A stretch of 45,714 nt of DNA from Sulfuricaulis sp. (lineage in GTDB: Bacteria > Pseudomonadota > Gammaproteobacteria > Acidiferrobacterales > Sulfurifustaceae). A program made the translations under genes and the position numbers. The stretch lies in the NCBI RefSeq assembly GCF_024653915.1, contig NZ_JANLGY010000023.1, positions 1 through 45,714 on the forward strand, read 5' to 3'. This document shows, piece after piece, positions 24,267 through 33,789 of this stretch. The notes below the pieces were generated by a model that ran no database searches, was not told the origin of the DNA, and saw nothing but the letters and a program-made list of their open reading frames with translations. How positions within the stretch are numbered: the first letter of the stretch is position 1; each line of letters begins with the position of its first letter.

Positions 24267-25282
24267 AAAAGCTGCGTGTCATGATGGTGGTGCACTACAC
24301 GCTGGTGCCGCCGGAAGACTTGAAGGACAAAGATGATCCGCGCATGGAGAAATTCCGCACCGAGTATGACGTCAAGAACGCGTTGATCACCCTTGGCCAT
24401 GAAGTCCAGATCGTGGGCGTTTACGATGATCTCATGCCGATCCGCAAGATGAATGAGGAATTCAAGCCCCACATTGCATTCAATCTTCTGGAGGACTTCG
24501 CCGGCAACAGCGCCTTCGATTACTACGTCGTCAGCTATTTCGAGATGATGCGCATCCCCTACACCGGCTGCAATCCGCGCGGCCTGCTGCTGGCGCGCGA
24601 CAAGGCGCTAACCAAGATGGTTCTCACTTACCATCGCATCAGCGTTCCGGACTTTTATGTATTCCGGCTCGGTCGCAAAATCAGCCGGCGGCGAAAATTC
24701 GTCTTTCCCCTGATCGTCAAGTCATTGACCGAGGAAGGCTCGGTCGGCATTGCTCAGGCCTCTTACGTAGAGAACGAGGACCAGCTGCGCGAACGCGTGG
24801 CGCTGATCCACGACAAGCTGCATGGCGACGCGATCGCCGAGCAGTACATCGACGGGCGCGAGCTGTATGTCACGGTTCTCGGCAACAGCAAGCTTGAGGT
24901 CCTGCCCATCCGTGAGCTGGTATTCGACAACGTCGAGCCGGGAACACCGAAGATGGCAACCTACGCAGTTAAATGGGACGACAAGTACCGCGAACGCTGG
25001 GGTATCGTTTACCAGTTTGCGCGCACTCTGCCGAATGGCATGGAAGGGCGCATCCAGCACCTGTGCAAACGCGTTTACCACCTGCTCGACATGAACGGCT
25101 ACGGCCGCATCGACCTGCGCGTAACGGCGGACGGCGAGCTTTACGTGCTGGAAGCGAACCCCAACCCCGGGATCGCACGTGACGAGGACTGCACCCATTC
25201 CGCCATCAAGTCCGGATTGAGCTATGAGGACTTCATTCAGCGTATTCTCCATCTGGGAATAACCACCCGGTCCATCGAGTAA
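24263..25282 (+). CDS. ATP-grasp ligase, D-Ala-D-Ala ligase-like
   Basis: A 339-residue soluble protein with the three-part ATP-grasp fold. The N-terminal domain ends with AFNLLEDFAGN and YTGCNPRGLLLARDKALTK. The central ATP-binding part includes FPLIVKSLTEEGSVGI and AEQYIDGRELYVTVLG. The C-terminal metal-binding motif is LEANPNPGI near 296-304. It is too divergent to be called Ddl. The ATGA overlap with the metallopeptidase gene implies one operon, and a peptidase next to a peptide-bond-forming ligase suggests synthesis and trimming of a small peptide. The substrate is unknown. Confidence 0.85.
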   Translation: MKKLRVMMVVHYTLVPPEDLKDKDDPRMEKFRTEYDVKNALITLGHEVQIVGVYDDLMPIRKMNEEFKPHIAFNLLEDFAGNSAFDYYVVSYFEMMRIPYTGCNPRGLLLARDKALTKMVLTYHRISVPDFYVFRLGRKISRRRKFVFPLIVKSLTEEGSVGIAQASYVENEDQLRERVALIHDKLHGDAIAEQYIDGRELYVTVLGNSKLEVLPIRELVFDNVEPGTPKMATYAVKWDDKYRERWGIVYQFARTLPNGMEGRIQHLCKRVYHLLDMNGYGRIDLRVTADGELYVLEANPNPGIARDEDCTHSAIKSGLSYEDFIQRILHLGITTRSIE

Positions 25283-25382
25283 TCCCCGCGGGGTGTTCTG
25301 CCCCCCCCCTCGTTGAGGTATTCCCGACTTGATTGGCCTGTCTCTTGCATCCTTGAAACCCGGTTTGTTTGCCCCCAATTAG

Positions 25383-25412
25383 TTGACTTAATCAGTATGG
25401 TATTGATAGAAT
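25383..25412 (+). promoter_or_regulatory. Predicted sigma-70 promoter before the gene at 25489
   Basis: TTGACT at 25383-25388 and TAGAAT at 25407-25412 are separated by 18 bp. The -10 box lies in the left arm of the palindrome at 25402-25439, so a repressor or RNA hairpin could act here. A strong GGAGGT ribosome-binding site follows at 25475-25480. Confidence 0.55.
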
Positions 25413-25439
25413 ATTAACGTTCTCTAATATTCTGTCAAT
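25402..25439. promoter_or_regulatory. Promoter-overlapping palindrome (candidate operator)
   Basis: ATTGATAGAATATTA at 25402-25416 faces TAATATTCTGTCAAT at 25425-25439 (14 of 15 complementary, 8 bp between). It covers the predicted -10 region and transcription start, a usual place for a repressor operator. No regulator gene is adjacent. Confidence 0.5.
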
Positions 25440-25488
25440 TCTCACTATTTGGGAACACTGTAATCAATGATTTTGGAGGTGCTTTGCG

Positions 25489-25947
25489 ATGACTCAGCTA
25501 ATCAACGGTTTTCCATCAGACGGCGTGGTGACGGTTAACCGCGTCTTGCTCAAACCCGGCTACACCGTAGACGATCTGCAGGAACGCGTGGCCATGCTGT
25601 GCGAAAACGTAAAGACCTATCACTCCGAAACCGGTTTTGTGGGCGGCTTCGTGGCCCTCAACAGCGGCGCCATTTCCAACGAAGGTTCAACCATCGGCCA
25701 GGCCGTCAAAAGCCCGCTCAAGGAAAAAGAAGCGCTGATCGTCACCTTCTGGCGCACGTTTGAGGAACATGAAGCATCGCATCGCAGCGAGACCTTCCAG
25801 CCGTTGTTCAAAAAGGTCCTCGATCTGTGCGAAAACGGCAATGAAGAGATTGCTTACACCATGCTCTGGTCCGGCAGCGCCTATTCCCCCAAAGAGGCCA
25901 AGGCTGCGCGTGCCGCCAAAGCCAAATACGGGAACAAGGCAGCATAA
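25489..25947 (+). CDS. Hypothetical protein, possibly an alpha+beta-barrel (ABM-like) fold
   Basis: A 152-residue soluble protein beginning MTQLINGFPSDGVVTVNRVL. The pattern VTVNRVLLKPG, IVTFWRTFEEHEASHRSETFQPLFKKVLDL resembles dimeric alpha+beta-barrel/antibiotic-monooxygenase-like proteins, with a helix followed by HxxSH-type residues, but the match is weak. The C-terminus is alanine/lysine-rich. It stands alone with its own promoter, a palindromic operator, a strong ribosome-binding site and an intrinsic terminator, which suggests high, independently controlled expression. Function unknown. Confidence 0.7.
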   Translation: MTQLINGFPSDGVVTVNRVLLKPGYTVDDLQERVAMLCENVKTYHSETGFVGGFVALNSGAISNEGSTIGQAVKSPLKEKEALIVTFWRTFEEHEASHRSETFQPLFKKVLDLCENGNEEIAYTMLWSGSAYSPKEAKAARAAKAKYGNKAA

Positions 25948-25977
25948 CGATAACCGCTCCGCATCCGTTAGGTGTCT

Positions 25978-26008
25978 GACAACCCCGCCTCACGCGGGGT
26001 TGTCGTTT
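25978..26008 (+). terminator. Intrinsic terminator
   Basis: An 11 bp perfect stem GACAACCCCGC (25978-25988) with loop CTCAC and GCGGGGTTGTC (25994-26004), followed by GTTTC. It lies 31 bp after the stop of the preceding gene and ahead of metH, so it insulates the two. The T tail is short. Confidence 0.8.
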
Positions 26009-26075
26009 CATGCATTCACCGCGGCTTTCCGCTAAACTCCGTCAGCTCTTAATATGAGCCAGAACCTGAAGAAGA

Positions 26076-29000
26076 ATGTCCCAACGTCCCTACGTCGTCC
26101 CTGACGGCGCCCGTCGAGTACGCCTGTCCCGGCTTGAGAGCCTCCTCCAAGAGCGAATTCTGATCCTGGACGGTGCCATGGGCACCATGATCCAGCGCTA
26201 CAAGCTGGGCGAAAAAGATTATCGCGGCGAACGCTTCGCGAGCTGGGCGCATGAGCTGAAGGGCAATAACGACCTGCTGACGCTGACGCAGCCCAAGATC
26301 ATCCACGACATCCACGCCGCCTACCTCGACGCCGGCGCCGATATCCTCGAAACCAACACCTTCAATTCGCAATCCATCTCCATGGCGGATTACAAGATGG
26401 AGGAGCTGGCTTTTGAGCTGAACCGTGAGGGCGCGCGCCTGGCACGGGCCACGGCCGACGAATACGAGCGCAAGGATCCAGCGCGTCCGCGTTTCGTGGC
26501 CGGCGTGCTCGGGCCGACCAACCGCACCGCTTCGCTGTCACCGGATGTGAACAACCCGGGTTTCCGCAACACCCATTACGATGAGTTGGTTGCCGCCTAC
26601 ACCGAATGCACGCGCGGGCTGCTCGAAGGCGGCGCCGATCTGTTGCTGGTCGAAACCGTGTTCGACACCCTCAACTGCAAGGCAGCGCTGTACGCCATCG
26701 ACCAGTATTTTGAAAAGCACGGCATCCGCGTGCCGATCATGATTTCCGGCACCATTACCGACGCCAGCGGGCGTACGCTTTCCGGGCAGACCACCGAGGC
26801 GTTCTGGAATTCCATCGCGCATGCGCAACCGCTGAGCGTGGGCCTGAACTGCGCGCTCGGCACCGAGCAATTGCGCCAGTACGTCGAGGAAATGGCGCGC
26901 GTCGCCAACGTGCACGTCAGCAGCCACCCCAATGCCGGCCTGCCGAATGAATTCGGCGGTTATGACGACACCCCGGAATTCATGGCCGAGCAAATCAAGG
27001 AATGGGCCGAATCCAGCTTCCTTAATATCATCGGCGGCTGCTGCGGCACCACACCACCGCATATCAAGGCCATGGCCGACGCCGTGCGGTCAATTCGTCC
27101 GCGTACGCTGCCGAAGATCGCGCCGCAGTGCCGCCTCGCGGGCCTGGAACCGCTCAACATCGGCCCCGAAAGCCTGTTCGTGAACGTGGGTGAACGCACC
27201 AACGTTACCGGCTCGGCCGCGTTCAAAAAACTTATTCTTAACAACGAATACGACAAGGCCCTCGATGTCGCGCGCCAACAAGTGCAAAACGGCGCGCAGA
27301 TAATCGACGTGAACATGGACGAAGCCATGCTCGACGGCGAGAAGGCCATGACGGACTTCCTGCATCTGATCGCCTCCGAGCCGGAAATCTCGCGCGTGCC
27401 GGTCATGATCGACTCCTCGAAGTGGAGCGTGCTCGAAGCCGGCCTGAAATGCGTGCAGGGCAAGCCGGTGGTCAACTCCATCAGTCTCAAGGAGGGCGAG
27501 GAAAAGTTTATCGAGCAGGCGCGCGCCTGCCGCCGTTACGGCGCGGCCGTGGTGGTGATGGCCTTCGACGAGAAAGGCCAGGCCGACACGCGTGAACGCA
27601 AGATTGAGATTTGCTCGCGCTCATACAAAGTGCTCACCGAGAAAGTGGGCTTCGCGCCGCAAGACATTATCTTCGACCCGAATATTTTCGCGATCGCGAC
27701 CGGCATCGAGGAACACAACAACTACGCGGTGGATTACATCGAGGCCACGCGCGAAATCCGCAAACGCCTGACGCACGCACATATCTCGGGTGGCGTGTCC
27801 AACGTGTCATTTTCGTTCCGGGGTAACAACGCGGTGCGTGAAGCCATTCATTCCGTATTTTTGTACCACGCGATCAAGGCCGGCATGACCATGGGCATCG
27901 TGAACGCAGGTCAGCTCGCGGTGTACGCGGACATCCCGGAGGAATTGCGCGAACGCGTCGAAGACGTAATTCTTAACCGCCGTCCGGACGCCACCGAGCG
28001 CTTGCTCGAGACCGCCGCGAAGTTCGCCGGTGAAGGCGGCAAGGCCAAGGCCGAGGACCTTTCCTGGCGTGAGGCACCGGTGACCGAGCGGCTGACACAC
28101 GCGCTGGTGCATGGCATCGACGGGTTCGTCGAACAGGATACCGAAGAAGCGCGTAAACAGTTCCCCCGCCCGATTCAGGTTATCGAAGGCCCGCTCATGG
28201 ATGGCATGAACGTGGTCGGCGATCTGTTCGGCGCCGGCAAGATGTTCCTGCCACAGGTGGTCAAGAGCGCACGCGTCATGAAAAAGGCCGTGGCCTGGCT
28301 CATCCCCTTCATCGAGAAGGAGAAGACCGCCGAGAGCCGCGCCAAGGGCAAGATCCTCATGGCGACGGTCAAGGGCGACGTGCACGACATTGGCAAGAAT
28401 ATCGTCGGCGTGGTGCTGGCCTGCAACAACTACGAAGTCATCGATCTCGGTGTCATGGTGCCAGCGGCGAAGATCCTCGAAGCTGCGAAAAAGGAAAAGG
28501 TGGACATCATCGGACTGTCCGGCCTGATTACGCCGTCGCTGGATGAAATGGCGCATGTTGCCAAGGAAATGCAGCGTGAAGGTTTCACGGTCCCGCTGCT
28601 GATCGGCGGCGCCACCACCTCGCGTGTGCACACGGCGGTAAAAATCGCCCCGAACTATCCGCACCCTGTGATTTGGGTCAAGGACGCCTCGCGTGGCGTC
28701 GGCGTGGCCTCCAATCTCCTGAGCGACGAGCTGAAAACTGATTTTGTTGCGAAAGTCCACGCCGAATACGAGGAAGTGCGTGCGCGCCACAAAGGCAAGA
28801 AGGCCGGCACACGCATGCTCTCGCTCGTCGATGCGCGCGCAAACAAAACCAAGGTCGAATGGCAAGGCCATGCACCGACGGCACCGCGCAAGCCGGGCAT
28901 TACCGTTTTCGAAAACTACCCGCTCGATGAACTGACGCGCTATATCGACTGGACACCGTTCTTCATCACCTGGGAGATGAAAGGTCGTTACCCGGACATT

Positions 29001-29801
29001 CTCAAGGATGAAAAAACCGGTGTGGAGGCCATCAAGCTTTTTAACGATGCCCAGGCGCTGCTCAAACGCATCATTCAGGAGAAATTATTTGTCGCGAAGG
29101 GCGTCATCGGCCTGTTCCCGGCCAACAGCGTGAACGACGACGACATCGAGGTGTACGCGGACGAGTCACGCAAAAAGATATCGACCGTGCTGCACGCCCT
29201 GCGTCAACAGGACGAAAAACCACCGGGACGACCTAATCGTGCGCTCGCGGATTTCGTCGCGCCGAAAGCTTCCGGTCTCAAGGACTATGTCGGCGGTTTC
29301 GCCGTCGGAATCCATGGCGCCGACGAGCTAGCGAAGACATTCGAGAAGGGTCACGACGACTACAACGCCATCATGGCCAAGGCGCTGGCCGACCGCCTGG
29401 CCGAGGCCTTTGCCGAGCGCCTGCATGAACGCGTGCGCAAGGAATTCTGGGGACATGCCCCCGACGAGAAGCTTGACAGTGAAGCGCTGGTCCGCGAGGA
29501 ATACAAAGGCATCCGCCCGGCTCCCGGCTACCCGGCCTGCCCGGATCACACTGAAAAGGAACTGCTGTTTAAAATGATCGATGCGGCCAAGAATACCGGC
29601 GTGACGCTTACCGAAAGCTTCGCCATGTGGCCAGCCGCCGCCGTGAGCGGTTTTTATTTCTCGCATCCCGACTCACAGTACTTTGCCGTCGGGAATCTCG
29701 GCAAGGATCAGGTCGAAGATTACGCGCGTCGCAAGGATATGAAGCTCGCCGTCATCGAACGCTGGCTGTCGCCCAATCTCGGGTACGAACCGCAGGACTG
29801 A
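26076..29801 (+). CDS. metH: Cobalamin-dependent methionine synthase MetH
   Basis: Transfers the methyl group of 5-methyl-THF to homocysteine through methylcobalamin. All four modules are present in the 1241 residues. The homocysteine domain has the zinc cysteines in [11 protein letters not shown] near 318. The folate domain starts at [13 protein letters not shown] near 370. The B12 cap and binding domains carry [12 protein letters not shown] near 768, where the histidine is the lower cobalt ligand. The C-terminal reactivation domain has [12 protein letters not shown] near 1146 and [16 protein letters not shown]. No cobalamin riboswitch is seen in the short leader. The ATG is preceded by GAAGAAG. 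Confidence 0.98.
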   Translation: MSQRPYVVPDGARRVRLSRLESLLQERILILDGAMGTMIQRYKLGEKDYRGERFASWAHELKGNNDLLTLTQPKIIHDIHAAYLDAGADILETNTFNSQSISMADYKMEELAFELNREGARLARATADEYERKDPARPRFVAGVLGPTNRTASLSPDVNNPGFRNTHYDELVAAYTECTRGLLEGGADLLLVETVFDTLNCKAALYAIDQYFEKHGIRVPIMISGTITDASGRTLSGQTTEAFWNSIAHAQPLSVGLNCALGTEQLRQYVEEMARVANVHVSSHPNAGLPNEFGGYDDTPEFMAEQIKEWAESSFLNIIGGCCGTTPPHIKAMADAVRSIRPRTLPKIAPQCRLAGLEPLNIGPESLFVNVGERTNVTGSAAFKKLILNNEYDKALDVARQQVQNGAQIIDVNMDEAMLDGEKAMTDFLHLIASEPEISRVPVMIDSSKWSVLEAGLKCVQGKPVVNSISLKEGEEKFIEQARACRRYGAAVVVMAFDEKGQADTRERKIEICSRSYKVLTEKVGFAPQDIIFDPNIFAIATGIEEHNNYAVDYIEATREIRKRLTHAHISGGVSNVSFSFRGNNAVREAIHSVFLYHAIKAGMTMGIVNAGQLAVYADIPEELRERVEDVILNRRPDATERLLETAAKFAGEGGKAKAEDLSWREAPVTERLTHALVHGIDGFVEQDTEEARKQFPRPIQVIEGPLMDGMNVVGDLFGAGKMFLPQVVKSARVMKKAVAWLIPFIEKEKTAESRAKGKILMATVKGDVHDIGKNIVGVVLACNNYEVIDLGVMVPAAKILEAAKKEKVDIIGLSGLITPSLDEMAHVAKEMQREGFTVPLLIGGATTSRVHTAVKIAPNYPHPVIWVKDASRGVGVASNLLSDELKTDFVAKVHAEYEEVRARHKGKKAGTRMLSLVDARANKTKVEWQGHAPTAPRKPGITVFENYPLDELTRYIDWTPFFITWEMKGRYPDILKDEKTGVEAIKLFNDAQALLKRIIQEKLFVAKGVIGLFPANSVNDDDIEVYADESRKKISTVLHALRQQDEKPPGRPNRALADFVAPKASGLKDYVGGFAVGIHGADELAKTFEKGHDDYNAIMAKALADRLAEAFAERLHERVRKEFWGHAPDEKLDSEALVREEYKGIRPAPGYPACPDHTEKELLFKMIDAAKNTGVTLTESFAMWPAAAVSGFYFSHPDSQYFAVGNLGKDQVEDYARRKDMKLAVIERWLSPNLGYEPQD

Positions 29802-30001
29802 CCGCATTTCTCTGTGCTGTTCCCGCACGTCTGTAAACCATAGTATTGGCTGGGGCGTTTATCCCGGTATGCCAAGGCAGGTGCAGGATATTCCCGACGC
29901 AAGCGTTAAACTTTGTGACAGCAGGCTTGTCCCGGCAGCCTATTCCGATGAAGTTGCAGTAGAATCCGCCTCGACAACACGATTTCCCACAGGAGACAAC
30001 C

Positions 30002-30505
30002 ATGCCACTCAGCACGATACAAATTGCCGCCATCACCTCGGCCGCGATCGCCGTTGGAGGCGTCGCCGCGGTCAAAACCGGCGTTGTCCAGAACCCGTTC
30101 CAATCCGCCGGACAGGCGGAAGCCCCCGCCAATACCGGCAAGTCCAAAGTGGCCAAGGCCAGCCCTGTCGTATGCCGTGAATGCGGCGTGGTCGAATCCA
30201 TCGATACTTTTACCGAGAAGGGCCAAGCCAGTGGTGGTGGCGCAATTGCCGGCGGCGTGATCGGCGCCATCGTCGGGCACCAGATCGGCAGTGGCCGCGG
30301 CAAGGACCTCGCGACCGTGGCCGGAGGCGTCGGCGGCGCCATCGCCGGCAATGAGATCGAAAAGAACACGAAAAAGGTCACGCGTTACCGCATCGCCCTG
30401 CGCATGGACGACGGCACACGCCAGCAGCTCACGCTCAACGCCGCCAACGGCGTGAACGTCGGCGACAAGGTCAAGATCGTGGATGGGACGCTCGTTCGCA
30501 ACTGA
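30002..30505 (+). CDS. Glycine-zipper 2TM-domain protein
   Basis: A 167-residue envelope protein. An N-terminal hydrophobic segment (about 6-26) can be a signal or anchor. A Pro/Ala linker, a short CREC motif and then two glycine-zipper hairpin segments rich in GGxxG follow at about 77-120 (GGGAIAGGVIGAIVGHQIGSG and GGVGGAIAGNEIE). The C-terminal part is beta-rich (RYRIALRMDDGTRQQLTL). This is the SlyB/17 kDa-antigen-like domain order, but no lipobox is present. An ATG follows a CAGGAGA ribosome-binding site. It is single, with no operon partner. Confidence 0.85.
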   Translation: MPLSTIQIAAITSAAIAVGGVAAVKTGVVQNPFQSAGQAEAPANTGKSKVAKASPVVCRECGVVESIDTFTEKGQASGGGAIAGGVIGAIVGHQIGSGRGKDLATVAGGVGGAIAGNEIEKNTKKVTRYRIALRMDDGTRQQLTLNAANGVNVGDKVKIVDGTLVRN

Positions 30506-30516
30506 TATTGATTTTG

Positions 30517-30592
30517 AACCGCCAAGACGCCAAGGTCGCCAAAAAGACTTTTTTAAATATAGAAACTTGGCGACCTTGGCGTCTTGGCGGTT
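30517..30592. repeat. Intergenic palindromic repeat, CCAAG/CTTGG family (copy 2)
   Basis: A perfect 26 bp arm, beginning AACCGCCAAGACGCCAAG at 30517, is complementary to 30567-30592; the loop is 24 bp and AT-rich. The outer 18 bp of the arm are identical to copy 1 at 4726-4800. It lies between convergent genes ending at 30505 and 30612 and can serve as a bidirectional terminator. Confidence 0.9.
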
Positions 30593-30611
30593 AATTCCTT
30601 TTTGTTAGATT

Positions 30612-30995
30612 CTAAGGGGCGTATTGGGCTACACCGTTCCCGAACGACCAGTTTTCCTTTTTAACCTCGACCAGACTGATAAATACGTCCTGCGGTTTCA
30701 GACCGATGGCTTTCTGCAAACCCTCTGCGATAGCCTTGTACAGCGCCTTCTTCAGCTCTACCGTGCGACCTTCGTTCAACGTGATCTGGATCACGACCAA
30801 ATCATCGGTATGCGGAATATTCAGATACTCCGAGGCATAGAGATAATTGCCCTTGGGGTGTTCGCTGATAAGCTGGAAGCGGTCCTGTGGCGGGCAATTT
30901 ATCTTATCTACCATCGCCTGATGCACTACGTCACCGATCTTACGCCGGTACTCGGCGTTCTTGCCTTCTATCAGGGAAATTCGCACGAGTGGCAT
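30612..30995 (-). CDS. Tautomerase-superfamily protein
   Basis: A 127-residue protein starting MPLVRISLIEG, so removal of the methionine exposes the catalytic Pro1 typical of 4-oxalocrotonate tautomerase/MIF-type enzymes. The length and two repeated beta-alpha-beta halves (about 2-60, and 66-120 starting VIQITLNEGRTVELKKALY) fit the longer members of the family. The C-terminal VKKENWSFGNGVAQY is the usual ending. The natural substrate is not predictable. Confidence 0.88.
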   Translation of the reverse strand: MPLVRISLIEGKNAEYRRKIGDVVHQAMVDKINCPPQDRFQLISEHPKGNYLYASEYLNIPHTDDLVVIQITLNEGRTVELKKALYKAIAEGLQKAIGLKPQDVFISLVEVKKENWSFGNGVAQYAP

Positions 30996-31099
30996 TTGGC
31001 CTCCGAATGTTTTCGAGAACTTAAATATTATGGCTGGTTAGCGTGAAGGCAGAACGAATAGCATGATTTCAAAAACTCTGACTTCTTGAATCCACTCAC

Positions 31100-31990
31100 T
31101 CAGGACAAGCGTCCCATCTTGCCATTCTGGTAATCCGCCATCGCCTGGCGAATCTCCTGCGGGGTATTCATGACGAAAGGTCCGCTGCCCACGATGGGTT
31201 CATCGATCGGCTCGCCGCTGAGCAGCAAAGCCGTCACACCTTTCGCGCTGTCGATGGAAATGCTTCCTCCCGCGCGCTCGAACACGCCAACCTCCGCCGC
31301 TCCGACCAACTCGGAGCCGTTCACACGCAGCGTGCCTTTGAGCACCACCAGCGCCGTGGTCCAGCCGTCCGGCACGGCAAGGTTCGTGCGCTGATCACTG
31401 GCGAGGTGCAGATCCCAAACATGAATGGGCGTGAAGGTCTTGGCTGGCCCCTTGACGCCGGCGAACTCGCCCGCAATCACGCGCACCGTTCCCTGACCAT
31501 CGGGCAAGCTTACGGCAGGAATCTGACTGTTCAGGATGCCCTGGTAATGCGGAGTTGTCATCTTGTCCTTGGCGGGCAAATTGACCCAAAGCTGTACCAT
31601 TTCAAACTTGCCACCACGTTTGGCGAAATGGCGGCCATGAAATTCTTCGTGAACCAGGCCCGATGCGGCGGTCATCCACTGCACGTCGCCGGGGCCAATA
31701 CTTCCGCCACCCCCGGAGGAATCCCGGTGTTCCACTTCGCCCTCGTAGACGATGGTCACCGTCTCGAATCCGCGGTGCGGGTGTTCACCCACACCGAGGC
31801 GTTCCTCCGTCGGCGGGAATTCCGTGGGGCCAGCGTAATCGAGGAGCAGGAACGGGCTGAGGATCGCACCGAGACTTGGGTAGGAAAAAAGCGAGCGCAC
31901 CGGGAAGCCATCGCCTACCCAGTGACGATCCGCGGTGCGCTCGATGCGATGCAGCTTCTTGATGGATTGCATTTCCTTGGTTGCTTGCAT
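31100..31990 (-). CDS. Pirin-family protein
   Basis: A 296-residue bicupin. The N-terminal pirin domain has the metal-ligand motif GEHPHRGFETVTIVYEGEVEH (about 66-86) with two histidines, and ASGLVHEEFH near 108-117 supplies the remaining ligands. A C-terminal cupin-like half ends GSGPFVMNTPQEIRQAMADYQ. Bacterial pirins act as quercetinases or as regulators of central metabolism; nothing here tells which. Not in an operon with its neighbours. Confidence 0.93.
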   Translation of the reverse strand: MQATKEMQSIKKLHRIERTADRHWVGDGFPVRSLFSYPSLGAILSPFLLLDYAGPTEFPPTEERLGVGEHPHRGFETVTIVYEGEVEHRDSSGGGGSIGPGDVQWMTAASGLVHEEFHGRHFAKRGGKFEMVQLWVNLPAKDKMTTPHYQGILNSQIPAVSLPDGQGTVRVIAGEFAGVKGPAKTFTPIHVWDLHLASDQRTNLAVPDGWTTALVVLKGTLRVNGSELVGAAEVGVFERAGGSISIDSAKGVTALLLSGEPIDEPIVGSGPFVMNTPQEIRQAMADYQNGKMGRLS

Positions 31991-32107
31991 TGGTTACGTC
32001 CTCACTCCTTCGTTTAAAAATGTCTCTCTAACAATGAGCAGAGAATCATTCCTCCGCATGCTTTGTTCCTGTCCATGCCAGAAAGGGAGATATTACGCCT
32101 GCTCAAA

Positions 32108-32509
32108 TCAGCCTGAAACAGCGCGTTGCAGGCTTTGTTCGAGTTTCGCGGTATCGATGGGGAACGCCAGGGTTTCGTGGATGGGATACTGGTTCGTGAG
32201 GCGGGTGAGCTGGTGCGCGTGGTCTTTTTCGTAGAACACAATCACTTTGGTTTTCGGTAACCGTTGCACCACGGCCAATAGCGATTCCAAGCTGCTGGTG
32301 CGGTCGCGGAAATCCGACTGGAAATTGAACTCGGCAACAATGACGTCGGGACTGAGTTTCTTCAGCAACCCCAAGGCCTTGCGCACCGAGGCAGCGGATT
32401 CAACTTCATAACCGGCCGTCCGGTAAAGCGGCTTGAAATCGGGATACCCCCCAAGCTCAATGATGGAAAGTAACAGACGCTTTGAGATTTGCGCGGCGGG
32501 ATGATTCAT
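32108..32509 (-). CDS. Degenerate response-regulator receiver-like protein
   Basis: From MNHPAAQISK the protein has 133 residues and follows the receiver order: GGYPDFKPLYRTAGYEVESAASVRKALGLL, then SPDVIVAEFNF, then KVIVFYEKD. The position that holds the phosphorylated aspartate in receivers (after DVIVA) is glutamate, so ordinary phosphotransfer is unlikely. There is no output domain. An ATG 18 codons upstream exists but is less likely. It may bind a partner, perhaps in the pathway of the diguanylate cyclase encoded divergently at 32802. Confidence 0.65.
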   Translation of the reverse strand: MNHPAAQISKRLLLSIIELGGYPDFKPLYRTAGYEVESAASVRKALGLLKKLSPDVIVAEFNFQSDFRDRTSSLESLLAVVQRLPKTKVIVFYEKDHAHQLTRLTNQYPIHETLAFPIDTAKLEQSLQRAVSG

Positions 32510-32749
32510 GCGTTGGGCTCCGATTGTAGTGCAACGAATCAAACATCTCGCCAACCATTTCATGCGACTCCCGCGTCAAGTGGGGCCGCCAACACCGCTA
32601 ACCTACATTGAAAATGAGGGACGCCGCCCATGGACGCATCAGTCTGAAAACACCGTCTGTGGCACATTTCATTTTTTATTCTGTTGATTTGACTGCTAAT
32701 TTCTCGTGGAAATAAGGAAGGAGTACATATCTGCTAGCTTTTAGGTATA

Positions 32750-32786
32750 GCGACGGCCCGGCAAACTACCGGGGATGTCCCGTCGC
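32750..32786 (+). promoter_or_regulatory. Nested hairpin in the leader of the diguanylate cyclase gene
   Basis: The outer stem is GCGACGG (32750-32756)/CCGTCGC (32780-32786). Inside it CCCGG (32757-32761) pairs CCGGG (32769-32773) around the loop CAAACTA. It lies just upstream of the ribosome-binding site GGAGGT at 32790-32795. It is too short for a full GEMM cyclic-di-GMP riboswitch, although the GGCAAAC stretch recalls one. Confidence 0.35.
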
Positions 32787-32801
32787 GCCGGAGGTACCCC
32801 T

Positions 32802-33752
32802 GTGAAGTCGCCAAAGGGCTCCCCACCCCCGGAAAAGGATTTCCACTTGTCACTGTTGCGCGCCTATATCGACAGCGCAAACGACGGTATTTTCGTCGTG
32901 TGCGACGAAATGAAATTTCACGTGGCCAATCACCTGCTCGCTGAATGGCTGGGCGAAACAGAGAAATCCCTGACAGCGCACAAACAACGGTTGCCCATAA
33001 CCCGATTCTTCGGCAACGCCGAAAGCAAAAAACTATTCAAGGACAAATTCCAGGCCGTGCTCGACGGGAAACCGGCGCGCTTCGAGTGCCGTCTCAAGCC
33101 CAAGTGCGGCGAGCCACGCTGGGTGGAAATCAGCATGAACAAAGTGGATATCGAAGCCGGCGATCTTGTCATCGGCGTGGTGCGCGACATCACCGAACGC
33201 CGCGAGATACTCGCGGAAGCGCATCACCATGCACGCCACGACGATCTCACCGGTCTCTTTAACCGGCGCGAGTTTGAGCGGCGGCTGAACGAGCTGTTCG
33301 AGTCCGCCAGAATCCGGAATCTCCGGCACACGCTGCTTTACGTGGACCTGGACCAGTTCAAGATCGTCAACGATACCTGCGGTCACATGGCGGGCGATGA
33401 ATTACTGCGCCAGATTGCCGCGCGCACTCATAAGCAGGTGCGCAAGAAAGACACGTTCGCGCGGTTGGGCGGCGATGAATTTGGCGTGCTGCTGGAAAAC
33501 TGTCAGATGGAACAGGCGCTGGAGATCGCTGAGAAACTGCGGCAGAGCATCGCCGGCTTCCGTTTCAAGTGTAATGACCGGTTGTTCGACATCAGCGCCA
33601 GCATCGGCGCCTGCGAAATCACGCAGGCAACCGAAAGTCCGGCGACCATTCTCAGTAACGCCGACACCGCCTGTTATGTCGCCAAGGACAAGGGGCGCAA
33701 CCGCGTGCAACTGTTCTACGGCGGGCGCGACTACATGCTCAATCGCGGCTAA
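32802..33752 (+). CDS. PAS-GGDEF diguanylate cyclase
   Basis: Predicted to make cyclic di-GMP. After a short N-terminus, a PAS-type sensor lies at about 15-130 (LRAYIDSANDGIFVVCDE, ending VIGVVRDITERREI). It is followed by a GGDEF domain with HDDLTGLFNRREFERRL, VDLDQFKIVND and an intact RLGGDEFGVL. RKKD upstream of that motif fits the inhibitory I-site RxxD. GTG at 32802 is preferred to ATG at 32775 because GGAGGT lies six bases before it, while the ATG falls inside a hairpin. The protein is soluble, about 316 residues. Confidence 0.92.
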   Translation: MKSPKGSPPPEKDFHLSLLRAYIDSANDGIFVVCDEMKFHVANHLLAEWLGETEKSLTAHKQRLPITRFFGNAESKKLFKDKFQAVLDGKPARFECRLKPKCGEPRWVEISMNKVDIEAGDLVIGVVRDITERREILAEAHHHARHDDLTGLFNRREFERRLNELFESARIRNLRHTLLYVDLDQFKIVNDTCGHMAGDELLRQIAARTHKQVRKKDTFARLGGDEFGVLLENCQMEQALEIAEKLRQSIAGFRFKCNDRLFDISASIGACEITQATESPATILSNADTACYVAKDKGRNRVQLFYGGRDYMLNRG

Positions 33753-33789
33753 ATAGACAAACTGGAATCGCAGTTATACCGTTGGGTTT

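Noticed and set aside
26005-26075. Cobalamin or S-adenosylhomocysteine riboswitch before metH
   Set aside because: The space between the terminator and the start codon is about 70 bp and shows only a small GCTC/GAGC hairpin; far too short for a cobalamin riboswitch.
27807-28871. Minus-strand frame of 354 codons within metH
   Set aside because: Lies wholly inside metH on the other strand with no ribosome-binding site; a coding shadow.
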